Assembly (NCBI RefSeq): GCF_003312425.1
Contig: NZ_QNUX01000002.1
Span: forward strand, 186,001-250,000
Origin: Flavobacterium psychrolimnae
GTDB taxonomy: Bacteria > Bacteroidota > Bacteroidia > Flavobacteriales > Flavobacteriaceae
DNA length: 64,000 nucleotides
Direction: 5' to 3'
A program made the translations under genes and the position numbers. This document shows, in pieces, positions 56,274 through 64,000 of the stretch. The notes beneath the pieces were generated by a model that was not told the DNA's origin, did not search any database, and saw only the letters and a program-made list of their open reading frames with translations. Every line of letters begins with the position of its first letter. Positions within the stretch are counted from its first letter, which is position 1.

Positions 56274-57383
56274 ATGTTAAAGAAATTACCTGTTTTTACA
56301 CTTGGTGTAGAAGAAGAATATCAAATTATAGATCCTGTAACTAGAGATTTGCGGTCGCATTTATCCAAAATTGTGGATGGTGCAAAGATAATTTTGAATG
56401 AGCAGGTTAAGGCTGAAATGCATCAATCTGTGGTTGAAGTGGGCACTAATATTTGCAATAATGTAAACGATGCCAGAAATGAGATTCGGTTTTTACGTTC
56501 CAAAATCGTTGAATTAGCAGACAAACAAGATCTTATTGTGGGCGGAGCGGGAACGCATCCATTCTCAAAATGGCAGGATCAGCCCATTACGGACGATCCG
56601 CGGTATCACGATATTGTAAATGAATTGCAGGATGCGGCGCGTTCTAATTTGATTTTTGGAATGCATTGTCATGTAGGTATTGAAAATCGTGAAATTGGTT
56701 TACAATTGATGAATCAGGCCACTTATTTCCTGCCGCATATATTTGCGCTTTCGACTAATTCCCCATTTTGGGAAGGAAGACAAACAGGCTATAAATCCTT
56801 TAGAACAAAGGTTTTTGATAAATTTCCAAGGACGGGCCTTCCGGAATATTTTGATTCGGTTAGTTCGTATGATAATTATCTGGAGACTTTGGTAAAGACG
56901 AATTGTATTGATAACCCCAAGAAAATTTGGTGGGATTTACGATTACATCCCTTTTACAACACGATTGAATTCCGGATTTGTGATATGTCATTGACAGTAG
57001 ATGAAACCATTTGTATTGTCGCAATTATTCAAGCAATTGTAGCCAAACTCTATAAATTGAATATGAATAATACCAGTTTTAATGTGTACAGACTGGCTTT
57101 GATAAAAGAAAATAAATTTCGTGCGGCACGTTACGGAATTGAAAATAACATGATTGATTTTGGTTTACAAAAAGAAGTCGAAACTAAAATGCTAATTCTG
57201 GAATTGCTTGATTTCATTGATGATGTTGTGGACGAATTAGGAAGTCGTTCCGATATAAATTACGTTCATGAAATTCTGAAAAACGGAACTGGAGCTGATA
57301 AGCAACTCGCAATTTTTCAAGAAACGGGAGATTTGTCCAGCGTGGTCGACTTTATAACTGGTGAATTTACTAAAGGATTATAA
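56274..57383 (+). CDS. GCS2 / YbdK-type carboxylate-amine ligase
   Basis: The 369-residue protein is of the COG2170 (glutamate-cysteine ligase type 2, YbdK) group: FTLGVEEEYQIIDPVTRDL with the metal-binding Glu residues, MHQSVVEVGT, GMHCHVGIE and LRLHPFYNTIEFRICDM. Glutamine-synthetase-like ligases of this group form gamma-glutamyl or similar amide bonds with ATP. The next gene is an amidotransferase and the previous one an ATP-grasp ligase. Together they suggest stepwise assembly of a peptide-like compound. Confidence 0.88.
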   Translation: MLKKLPVFTLGVEEEYQIIDPVTRDLRSHLSKIVDGAKIILNEQVKAEMHQSVVEVGTNICNNVNDARNEIRFLRSKIVELADKQDLIVGGAGTHPFSKWQDQPITDDPRYHDIVNELQDAARSNLIFGMHCHVGIENREIGLQLMNQATYFLPHIFALSTNSPFWEGRQTGYKSFRTKVFDKFPRTGLPEYFDSVSSYDNYLETLVKTNCIDNPKKIWWDLRLHPFYNTIEFRICDMSLTVDETICIVAIIQAIVAKLYKLNMNNTSFNVYRLALIKENKFRAARYGIENNMIDFGLQKEVETKMLILELLDFIDDVVDELGSRSDINYVHEILKNGTGADKQLAIFQETGDLSSVVDFITGEFTKGL

Positions 57384-57404
57384 AAATAAAACGCTTAATA
57401 TGTT

Positions 57405-57437
57405 TTGCCGGCCGTCATAAAATATAAGTTACCTTTG
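57405..57437 (+). promoter_or_regulatory. Complete Bacteroidetes promoter inside the amidoligase island
   Basis: TTG at 57405-57407 and TACCTTTG at 57430-57437 are 22 bases apart, within the spacing known for flavobacterial -33/-7 promoters. The -7 box ends 23 bases before the amidotransferase ATG at 57461. The last two genes can thus be expressed apart from the first three. Confidence 0.6.
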
Positions 57438-57460
57438 CACATTGTTTTTAAAAATAGATT

Positions 57461-58291
57461 ATGTCCAATAAAATCATAAAAATCGCCCTTTTAGATATGT
57501 ACAACGGAGAACCTAATCAGGGAATGCGCTGTATTATTGAAATTATCAATAGATTTAGTCCGGTGGTGAGTTTTAAAATATTTGATGTTCGGCTAAAAAG
57601 CGAGTTACCTGATATAAAATCCTTTGATATTTATATTTCAACTGGTGGTCCCGGAAACCCTTTAATTGGTGATGGTAATTGGGATGTAAAATACTATGAA
57701 TTTATTGATTCGCTAAACAAATGGAATGCTGAAAATCCGGTTAAAAAACATGTTTTGTTTATTTGTCATTCTTTTCAAATGGCCTGTCTGCATTTTGGAC
57801 TGGCAACGGTGACCAAAAGAAATGATACTTCTTTTGGAGTGATGACGATGCATAAAACGAATGAAGGGAAAACAGATCCTTTATTTGAGGGTTTAGCAGA
57901 TCCTTTTTACGCGATTGATTCCAGAGATTACCAAGTTGTACAACCTAAGTTAAGTGTTTTTGCAAAAAAAGGCGCCAAGATTATTTCATTAGAAAAAATC
58001 AGAGATCATGTGCAATATGAACGTGCGATTATGGCGGTTCGTTTTACCGATTATTTTGTAGGTACACAATTTCATCCTGAAGCAGATCCGATAAGCTTTG
58101 TTTCCCATTTGAGAAATAAAGAAGCGAAGGAAAAAATTAAGGAAATGAAAGGGAAAAAGAAATTCAGAAACATGCTGGAAGATTTATTGGATGATGATAA
58201 AATTTACAGAACAAATGAAACTTTGATTCCTAATTTTCTTCGAATAGCAATCAATGATTTGATGAAAACTAAAAAAACATTCTCTAACTAA
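57461..58291 (+). CDS. Class I glutamine amidotransferase-like protein
   Basis: The 276-residue protein has the GATase-1 fold with an intact triad: Cys102 in FICHSFQMAC, then His205 and Glu207 in GTQFHPEADP. The elbow lacks the usual Gly before Cys (F-I-C-H-S instead of G-x-C-x-G). GGPGNPLIGDG at about 62-72 matches the oxyanion strand. It would release ammonia from glutamine for a neighbouring ligase, or hydrolyse a gamma-glutamyl bond. A C-terminal tail of about 60 basic residues is extra. It has its own promoter and is 15 bp before the next gene. Confidence 0.83.
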   Translation: MSNKIIKIALLDMYNGEPNQGMRCIIEIINRFSPVVSFKIFDVRLKSELPDIKSFDIYISTGGPGNPLIGDGNWDVKYYEFIDSLNKWNAENPVKKHVLFICHSFQMACLHFGLATVTKRNDTSFGVMTMHKTNEGKTDPLFEGLADPFYAIDSRDYQVVQPKLSVFAKKGAKIISLEKIRDHVQYERAIMAVRFTDYFVGTQFHPEADPISFVSHLRNKEAKEKIKEMKGKKKFRNMLEDLLDDDKIYRTNETLIPNFLRIAINDLMKTKKTFSN

Positions 58292-58306
58292 CTTAAAACA
58301 TTCCAA

Positions 58307-59497
58307 ATGATTACAAAATATCGGGAGTTATTTAATGCTCAGTTTACAGAAAAGAAATATCAGGAATTCAAAAATGATATTGCTTCCGATTTTAATTATT
58401 TGCCTACTTTTCGCTTAGCTGAAACTCCTTTTTTTATTTCTAAAGAATTAAAAGAACAGTTAATTGAAGGTTGTAACGATGTTATAGCTTTCATTCAGAA
58501 AGAAGATTTTAAATCACTTACAAACAAATCATTAGAACTTAATCATAAAGTTCCTAATGAGGATGATCACACTACTTTTTTAGCAATTGATTTTGGCATT
58601 TGTGAAGAAGAAGGTCAAATTATCCCTAAATTAATCGAGGTACAAGGATTTCCTTCATTGTACAATTATCAGTTTAATTTATATCAAAAGTTCCAGAACC
58701 ATTTCCCTTTTCTTAGTGAATTGACTCCTTTTATAAATAATATTCAGCCACAAGAATATTTGGATATTTTGGAAGAAGCAATTTGCAATCATCATCCAAA
58801 AGAAAATGTTATTCTGCTTGAAATAGAACCTGAAAAACAAAATACCAAGATTGATTTTTATTATTGTAAAAGAGATATCGGGATTCCAATTGTATGCGTT
58901 ACTGACTTAATAAAAAAGGGTAATCAATTATTCTATAAAAATTCGACTGGAAATGAAATTCTCGTAAAAAGAATCTATAATCGAGTTATTTTCGATGAAT
59001 TGGATTTGCGAACTGATTTAAAGTTAAATTTTCATTTTTCTGATGAACTTGATGTGGAATGGGCAGGACACCCTAATTGGTTTTTCAGAATCAGTAAATT
59101 TATTTTACCTCTTTTAAAAGGGAAATACTTTATTGAAACTACTCTTTTAAGCGAACTAAAGGAAATTCCCAAGGACTTAGAAAACTATGTTCTAAAACCA
59201 CTATTTTCATTTTCAGGAACAGGCGTTATTTTTCATGTTACAAAAGAAGAAATCGAAGCCGTAGTTGAAAAAGAGCTTTATATTCTTCAAAAAAAGGTGA
59301 ACTACCTTCCTATTATACAATCTCCTGAAGGAAAAGTGAAAGCAGAAGTTCGTGTACTTTGTATTTGGAAAAAAGAGGATGCCGCTCCTACTCTAGTCTG
59401 CAACTTAGTGCGCTTGAGCCGTGGCGAAATGATAGGTGTGAAATTTAACCAAGATAAAGATTGGGTTGGCGGAACACTTGGATTATTTGAAAGATAA
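58307..59497 (+). CDS. Second ATP-grasp-like protein of the amidoligase island
   Basis: The 396-residue protein has a helical N-terminal part. The C-terminal portion resembles ATP-grasp: ENYVLKPLFSFSGTGVIF supplies the ATP Lys and glycine-rich loop, EVRVLCIWKK and CNLVRLSRGEMIGVKFNQ the metal/ATP end, and DWVGGTLGLF closes it. I recall no named family; it could belong to the glutathionylspermidine-synthase-like ATP-grasp branch. It follows the amidotransferase by 15 bp. A second amide-forming step is inferred. Confidence 0.7.
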   Translation: MITKYRELFNAQFTEKKYQEFKNDIASDFNYLPTFRLAETPFFISKELKEQLIEGCNDVIAFIQKEDFKSLTNKSLELNHKVPNEDDHTTFLAIDFGICEEEGQIIPKLIEVQGFPSLYNYQFNLYQKFQNHFPFLSELTPFINNIQPQEYLDILEEAICNHHPKENVILLEIEPEKQNTKIDFYYCKRDIGIPIVCVTDLIKKGNQLFYKNSTGNEILVKRIYNRVIFDELDLRTDLKLNFHFSDELDVEWAGHPNWFFRISKFILPLLKGKYFIETTLLSELKEIPKDLENYVLKPLFSFSGTGVIFHVTKEEIEAVVEKELYILQKKVNYLPIIQSPEGKVKAEVRVLCIWKKEDAAPTLVCNLVRLSRGEMIGVKFNQDKDWVGGTLGLFER

Positions 59498-60093
59498 AAT
59501 ATTCTATGCATTAGGGTAATTGAAATTTAATTATGTTCCCTAAAATAAATTGAAATTTTTATGAATTATTTCAAATGGATTTTGCCAACTTAATAACCTC
59601 CTTAAATCTTGATTTTTGTAATTTTTTACATTTTATTTTCATTTAAATAATTACTTCTAGTACTTACTAAATTGAACTTTTATTTGGTTTTAGACCAATA
59701 ATATTAATGATTCTGCCATTACAGAATTTCACTACATTATTTATAGTTCTTTTTTATCTACAATTTTTGGCGATAATGTCATTTTAACGCATTGAAAATC
59801 CTTAAAATGAAAATAGAGTAAAATTTTATAAGTTAAAACCTATGAATTTTAAATAAAAACGATAAAAAAAAAGGATTACACTTTATTTCCAGCTTGCCAA
59901 AAATATATTTTTTATCGTAATAATAGATTCCAGATAGTGTTTTATGAATTTATTAAAGTGATTCCCTTAATAATTTGAAAAATATGGAATAATTCAATAT
60001 TTTAACATAAAAAAAATTAAGCTGTTTTTTTTTTCTTTATTATTGTATAGTTATAATAATTTAAGAATAATCAATAATTTTAATAATTAGCAA
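59498..60093. other. 596-bp AT-rich gap before the sugar-oxidation locus
   Basis: No ORF, terminator with a clear T-run, repeat or promoter box was recognised. Base composition is well below 25% G+C by eye. A long 5' region ahead of the GMC operon is the simplest reading. Confidence 0.5.
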
Positions 60094-60657
60094 ATGAATA
60101 GAAGAGAAGCACTTAAAAGCGTTGCGTTTTTGATGGGAAGCGCAATCTCAGCAACTACTATGGGCGTTTTATTTGAAAGTTTTACTTTGCCCGAACAAGA
60201 AAAAAATCATGTATCTTTTTCTGCTACGGATGAAGAAATTTTGGCTGAATTCGCCGACATCATTATACCAACCACAGCCTCTTCGCCAGGAGCTAAGGCT
60301 GCAGGACTGGGTGCTTTTATTCCAATGATGATTAAAGATTGTTATCCTGCAAAACTGCAAGAAACTTTTGCTTCAGGATTGAAGGCAATGCAATACCAAT
60401 GTTCTAAAGATTTTGGTAAAGATTTCTTGTCAATGTCAGTTGAAGAACGTCAAAAACTAATGACTTCATTGCGTGATGAGGCAATAGCCAGCAATAGAGC
60501 TCCTTCATTCTTTTTATTGGCTAGAGATTTAACGCTTCTAGGCTATTACTCTTCTGAAATAGGTTGTACACAAGCGCGCGAATATTTACCTGTTCCCGGA
60601 CGTTATGATGGAAGTGCTACTTACACGCTAGGACAAAAAGCTTGGGCTACCAATTAA
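60094..60657 (+). CDS. Tat-signal small subunit of a GMC dehydrogenase (gluconate 2-dehydrogenase subunit 3 family)
   Basis: The 187-residue protein starts MNRREALKSVAFLMGSAIS, a twin-arginine signal. It then has the subunit-3 pattern FSATDEEILAEFADIIIPTT, ASSPGAKAAGLGAFIPMMI and a C-terminal GRYDGSATYTLGQKAWA. In related dehydrogenases this small subunit carries the export signal and the signal-less flavoprotein travels with it. The GMC gene follows 48 bp later. Electrons would pass to a cytochrome c not present in the window. Confidence 0.88.
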   Translation: MNRREALKSVAFLMGSAISATTMGVLFESFTLPEQEKNHVSFSATDEEILAEFADIIIPTTASSPGAKAAGLGAFIPMMIKDCYPAKLQETFASGLKAMQYQCSKDFGKDFLSMSVEERQKLMTSLRDEAIASNRAPSFFLLARDLTLLGYYSSEIGCTQAREYLPVPGRYDGSATYTLGQKAWATN

Positions 60658-60705
60658 TTGTTTGCTATTATCTTAAACTATTTTATTAAATAAAAAATAC
60701 TACAC

Positions 60706-62409
60706 GTGAATATAAATACCAATTTAAAAGCGGAAAATACATATGATGCTATTGTAATAGGATCAGGAATTAGTGGTGGTTGGGCTGCAAAAGAACTTAC
60801 CGAAAAAGGTTTAAAAGTTTTGATGTTAGAACGAGGAATGAATATTGAACACATTACAGATTACGAATCTGCAATGAAAGCTCCATGGGAATTTGAACAT
60901 GCAGGTAAACTTACCGAAGAACAAAAACGAACACATCCAGTTCAGACCAGAGATTATCCATACAATGAAGCTACCGAAAAATGGTGGGTGAATGATTTAG
61001 AATGTCCATACACGGAAGACAAACGTTTTGACTGGTATAGAGGCTTTCATGTGGGTGGAAAGTCGTTAATGTGGGGTCGCCAAAGTTACCGTTTTAGTGA
61101 CCATAATTTTGAGGATAATGCAAAAGATGGTCATGGTAATGACTGGCCTATACGTTATAAAGACCTTACTAAATGGTATGATTACGTAGAGAAATTTGCA
61201 GGAATCAGTGGTCAAGCAGAAAACTGGCCATTATTACCAGATGGTAAATTTTTACCTCCAATGGATTTAAACTGCGTAGAAAAATCAGTTAAAGAAAGAT
61301 TAGAAAAACATTATAACAGAACACGTATTCTTACTATTGGCCGTACAGCAAACTTGACTGTACCTCACAAAGGACGTGGTAGTTGCCAATACAGAAATTT
61401 ATGTAGTCGTGGTTGTCCGTTTGGAGCTTATTTCAGTACACAATCATCTACACTACCGGCTGCAATGGCTACTAATAGATTAACGGTTAGACCCTACTCT
61501 ATTGTAAATCATATCATTTATGATAAAGACACAAAAAAGGCAAAAGGAGTAATGGTTATTGATGCAGAAACAAATGAAACCATGGAGTTTTATGCCAAAA
61601 TTGTTTTTGTAAATGGTTCAACCTTAGGATCAACATTCATCTTATTGAATTCTACTTCAGAGGCACATCCAAATGGGATGGGTAACGCTAGTGGTCAATT
61701 AGGACATAATTTAATGGATCATCATTTCCGTTGTGGTGCTGAAGGAAGCGCTGAAGGTTTTGAAGATAAATACACTTACGGAAGAAGAGCCAACGGAATT
61801 TATATTCCAAGGTATCAAAATGTTGGAAATGATAAAAGAGACTATTTAAGAGGTTTTGGATATCAAGGTGGTGCAAGCAGAGGATTATGGCATAAAGAAG
61901 TTGCCGAATTAGCTTTTGGTGAAAACTTTAAAGCTACCATGTCATTACCTGCTGATTCTTGGAGCATGGGATTGGGTGGATTTGGAGAAATGTTACCTTA
62001 TTATGAAAACAAAGTGTACATCGACCATACTAAAAAAGACAAATGGGGTCAACCTGTTTTGGCTATTGATTGCGAATACAAAGAGAATGAAGCTAAAATG
62101 CGAGAAGATATGATGAATGATGCTGCTGAAATGCTGGAAGCGTCAGGAATCAAAAATGTAAAAACATACGATAACGATTGTTATCCAGGAATGGCTATAC
62201 ACGAAATGGGTACAGCCAGAATGGGTAATGATCCTAAGGATTCTGTTTTAAATAAATGGAATCAAATGCATGAAGTAAGTAATGTATTTGTTACCGATGG
62301 TTCTTGCATGCCTTCTATCGCTTGTCAAAATCCATCATTAACATTTATGGCTTTAACGGCTCGTGCATGTGATTATGCAGTAAAAGAATTAAAAAAAGGA
62401 AATATTTAG
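60706..62409 (+). CDS. GMC-family FAD oxidoreductase, glucoside 3-dehydrogenase-like
   Basis: This 567-residue protein starts at GTG; no closer ATG exists and the FAD motif IVIGSGISGGWAAKEL begins at about residue 16. The GMC marks are GGKSLMWGRQSYRF, a Cys-rich GSCQYRNLCSRGCPFGAY that can hold an Fe-S cluster or disulfides, the catalytic His in CQNPSLTFMALTARA region with MAIHEMGTARMG, and VTDGSCMPS. It lacks a signal peptide, consistent with co-export by the preceding Tat subunit. Oxidation of a sugar at C3, as in flavobacterial glucoside 3-dehydrogenase, is the best guess. Confidence 0.87.
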   Translation: MNINTNLKAENTYDAIVIGSGISGGWAAKELTEKGLKVLMLERGMNIEHITDYESAMKAPWEFEHAGKLTEEQKRTHPVQTRDYPYNEATEKWWVNDLECPYTEDKRFDWYRGFHVGGKSLMWGRQSYRFSDHNFEDNAKDGHGNDWPIRYKDLTKWYDYVEKFAGISGQAENWPLLPDGKFLPPMDLNCVEKSVKERLEKHYNRTRILTIGRTANLTVPHKGRGSCQYRNLCSRGCPFGAYFSTQSSTLPAAMATNRLTVRPYSIVNHIIYDKDTKKAKGVMVIDAETNETMEFYAKIVFVNGSTLGSTFILLNSTSEAHPNGMGNASGQLGHNLMDHHFRCGAEGSAEGFEDKYTYGRRANGIYIPRYQNVGNDKRDYLRGFGYQGGASRGLWHKEVAELAFGENFKATMSLPADSWSMGLGGFGEMLPYYENKVYIDHTKKDKWGQPVLAIDCEYKENEAKMREDMMNDAAEMLEASGIKNVKTYDNDCYPGMAIHEMGTARMGNDPKDSVLNKWNQMHEVSNVFVTDGSCMPSIACQNPSLTFMALTARACDYAVKELKKGNI

Positions 62410-62419
62410 GTTCATCATT

Positions 62420-63580
62420 ATGAGAAAATTAAGAATGGGAATGGTCGGCGGTGGCCAAGATGCCTTTATAGGTGCAATTCACCGCTTAGCCGCCAATATG
62501 GATGGACTTATAGAATTAAGTTGTGGAGCATTGAGCATAAAACCAGAAACTGCTCTTGCATCCGGAAAGGCTTTATTTCTTCCTGAATCAAGAATATATT
62601 TGACTTATGAAGAAATGATTAAAGCAGAAGCGGCATTGCCAGCTGATGAAAAAATCGATTTTGTTACTATAGTTACTCCAAATTTTGCACATTTTGCACC
62701 TGCAATGATGGCTTTAGAACATGGTTTTAATGTTGTAATTGAAAAACCAATGACTTTTTCATTGGAAGAAGCAAAACTATTGAAAGAAAAAGTGGAAGAG
62801 ACTGGATTAATACTTTGTCTAACACATACCTACTCTGGTTATCCAATGGTCAAACAAGCGAAAGCAATGGTTCGAGAAGGTAAACTGGGTAAGATTAGAA
62901 AAGTTTTAGTTGAATATCCTCAAGGTTGGCTGAGCACACTTTCAGAGAGAGAAGGAAACGCGCAAGCAGCTTGGAGAACGGATCCTAAAAAATCTGGAAA
63001 AAGTTCTGTAATGGGCGATATTGGAACTCATGCCTCGCATTTAGCTGAATATATTATCGGTGCTAAAATTACCGATGTTTGTGCAGAATTAAATACCTTA
63101 GTTGAAGGTCGCTTGATGGATGATGATGGCGCTGTATTATTAAAATTTGACAATGGTGCTAAAGGAGTTTTAATCGCATCACAAGTTGCAGCTGGAGAAG
63201 AAAATGCCTTAAAAATCAGAGTTTATGGTGAAAAAGGTGGAATCGAATGGTTTCAACATGATCCAAACACTTTAACGGTAAGATGGCTAAATGAACCAGC
63301 TCAAATTTTAAGAGCTGGATCTAATTATAGCTATTTATCATCTTTTGCAACCCATAATTGCCGAACTCCTGGCGGACATCCAGAAGGTTATTTGGAAGCA
63401 TTTGCTAATATTTATCGCAACTTTGCTTTAACAGTTGGCTGTAAATTAGATGGTATCGAACCTACTCCTGAAATGCTAGACTTCCCTTCCGTTGAAGATG
63501 GAGTAAGAGGAATGGCATTTATAGATAATGTAGTAGCATCATCTCAATCGGATAAAAAATGGACTCCTTACGTTTTATAA
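62420..63580 (+). CDS. Gfo/Idh/MocA-family oxidoreductase
   Basis: The 386-residue protein begins with an NAD(P) Rossmann fold (RKLRMGMVGGGQDAFIGAI). It has the family catalytic stretch VVIEKPMTFSLEEA with the EKP Lys, and LCLTHTYSGYPMVKQ and MGDIGTHASHLAEYI in the C-terminal substrate domain. Such enzymes oxidise or reduce keto-sugars and inositols. The gene lies 10 bp after the GMC gene. A role in further processing of the 3-keto-sugar is consistent with the operon. Confidence 0.9.
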   Translation: MRKLRMGMVGGGQDAFIGAIHRLAANMDGLIELSCGALSIKPETALASGKALFLPESRIYLTYEEMIKAEAALPADEKIDFVTIVTPNFAHFAPAMMALEHGFNVVIEKPMTFSLEEAKLLKEKVEETGLILCLTHTYSGYPMVKQAKAMVREGKLGKIRKVLVEYPQGWLSTLSEREGNAQAAWRTDPKKSGKSSVMGDIGTHASHLAEYIIGAKITDVCAELNTLVEGRLMDDDGAVLLKFDNGAKGVLIASQVAAGEENALKIRVYGEKGGIEWFQHDPNTLTVRWLNEPAQILRAGSNYSYLSSFATHNCRTPGGHPEGYLEAFANIYRNFALTVGCKLDGIEPTPEMLDFPSVEDGVRGMAFIDNVVASSQSDKKWTPYVL

Positions 63581-63619
63581 TAAAGTAGGAATTCATAAAA
63601 GTTTTAGACAAAATATAAT

Positions 63620-64000
63620 ATGACAACAATACAAGGTCCTGCAGTATTTTTAGCGCAGTTTATCAGTGATGAAGCTCCTTTTAATTCCCTAGACGGAATT
63701 TGTAAATGGGCAGCTGATTTAGGTTTTAAAGGTATCCAAATGCCAACATTAGATACTCGATTTATTGATTTGCAAAAGGCTGCAGAAAGTAAAACCTACG
63801 CAGAAGAACTTAAAGGCACAATTACTTCTTACGGATTAGAAATTACTGAATTATCAACCCATTTACAAGGTCAGTTAGTAGCTGTGCATCCTGCTTACGA
63901 TGATTTTTTTGACGCTTTTGCACCGAAAAATGTTCATGGGAAACCAAAAGCAAGACAAGAATGGGCCGTTCAACAATTGAAATATGCTGCAAAAGCATCC
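63620..64000 (+). CDS. Sugar phosphate isomerase/epimerase-like TIM-barrel protein (3' end cut)
   Basis: The 127 visible residues begin MTTIQGPAVFLAQFISDEAP and contain DGICKWAADLGFKGIQMPT, YGLEITELSTHLQGQLVAVHP and ARQEWAVQQLKYAAKAS. This is the AP-endonuclease-2/xylose-isomerase-like TIM-barrel pattern, with His and Glu in positions used for metal. The start codon is 39 bases after the Gfo/Idh stop, and the reading frame runs off the window end. In sugar-oxidation operons this enzyme isomerises or cleaves the keto-sugar. The substrate is inferred from neighbours. Confidence 0.85.
   Translation, partial: MTTIQGPAVFLAQFISDEAPFNSLDGICKWAADLGFKGIQMPTLDTRFIDLQKAAESKTYAEELKGTITSYGLEITELSTHLQGQLVAVHPAYDDFFDAFAPKNVHGKPKARQEWAVQQLKYAAKAS

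Overview
The window looks like chromosomal DNA of a Flavobacterium-like member of the Bacteroidetes. It is AT-rich, has almost no Shine-Dalgarno sequences, and many genes are preceded by the Bacteroidetes -7 box TAnnTTTG. Protein families typical of flavobacteria are present (DUF2911, DUF6155, DUF3817, a fused E1 alpha/beta 2-oxoacid dehydrogenase, DUF6922/AbiEii). No rRNA, complete tRNA, insertion sequence, integrase or CRISPR array was found. All functions are read from sequence motifs; no searches were run.

Layout. 1-6861 (minus): an eight-gene run in which every product carries an export signal (two alpha/beta hydrolases, a carboxymuconolactone decarboxylase-like protein, a lipoprotein flavodoxin, a type B carboxylesterase, two NTF2-like proteins and a Tat-signal aldo/keto reductase), facing a divergent AraC regulator at 7035. 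8020-9720: a small DUF6922/AbiEii toxin-antitoxin-like module between two inverted, tRNA-3'-end-like sequences. 9781-20005 (minus): mixed metabolism, including an FAD monooxygenase with a zinc-finger-like N-terminus, an acyl-CoA oxidase, a transglutaminase-like membrane protein, a solute-binding-like protein without signal peptide, a GNAT enzyme, a short-chain reductase, uridine phosphorylase, SUI1 and a 2OG-Fe(II) oxygenase. 20177-24239: a fused E1 dehydrogenase, a 38-residue membrane protein, and a LysR / mdaB-ygiN quinone redox unit.

26007-34269 (plus) is branched-chain amino acid biosynthesis: leuA, leuB, then ilvD-ilvB-ilvN-ilvC. Before ilvD lies an unlisted 24-codon ORF rich in Ile and Val, followed by a strong terminator hairpin, which is the layout of a translation-coupled attenuator. 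After ilvC is a long structured 3' region, then acs (acetyl-CoA synthetase).

36848-42296 (plus) is a tightly packed natural-product locus: FAD oxidoreductase, methyltransferase, type III polyketide synthase, FabZ-like dehydratase, ketosynthase, acyl carrier protein and phosphopantetheinyl transferase. The best guess is a phenolic lipid or alkylquinone made on a dedicated acyl chain. 42305-53661 holds housekeeping and stress genes (DUF294/CBS protein with a degenerate exonuclease, DUF2911, MFS exporter, NDH-2, two helicases, DUF6155, DUF3817, MscS channel).

54494-59497 (plus) is an amidoligase island: esterase, ATP-grasp, GCS2 carboxylate-amine ligase, class I amidotransferase and a second ATP-grasp-like protein. 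This is the layout expected for making a small peptide-like amide of unknown structure. 60094 to the end is a sugar 3-oxidation locus: a Tat-signal small subunit, a GMC flavoprotein, a Gfo/Idh/MocA oxidoreductase and a TIM-barrel isomerase/epimerase cut by the window edge. The most interesting candidates are the ilv leader, the type III PKS locus, the amidoligase island and the fully exported redox/hydrolase operon.
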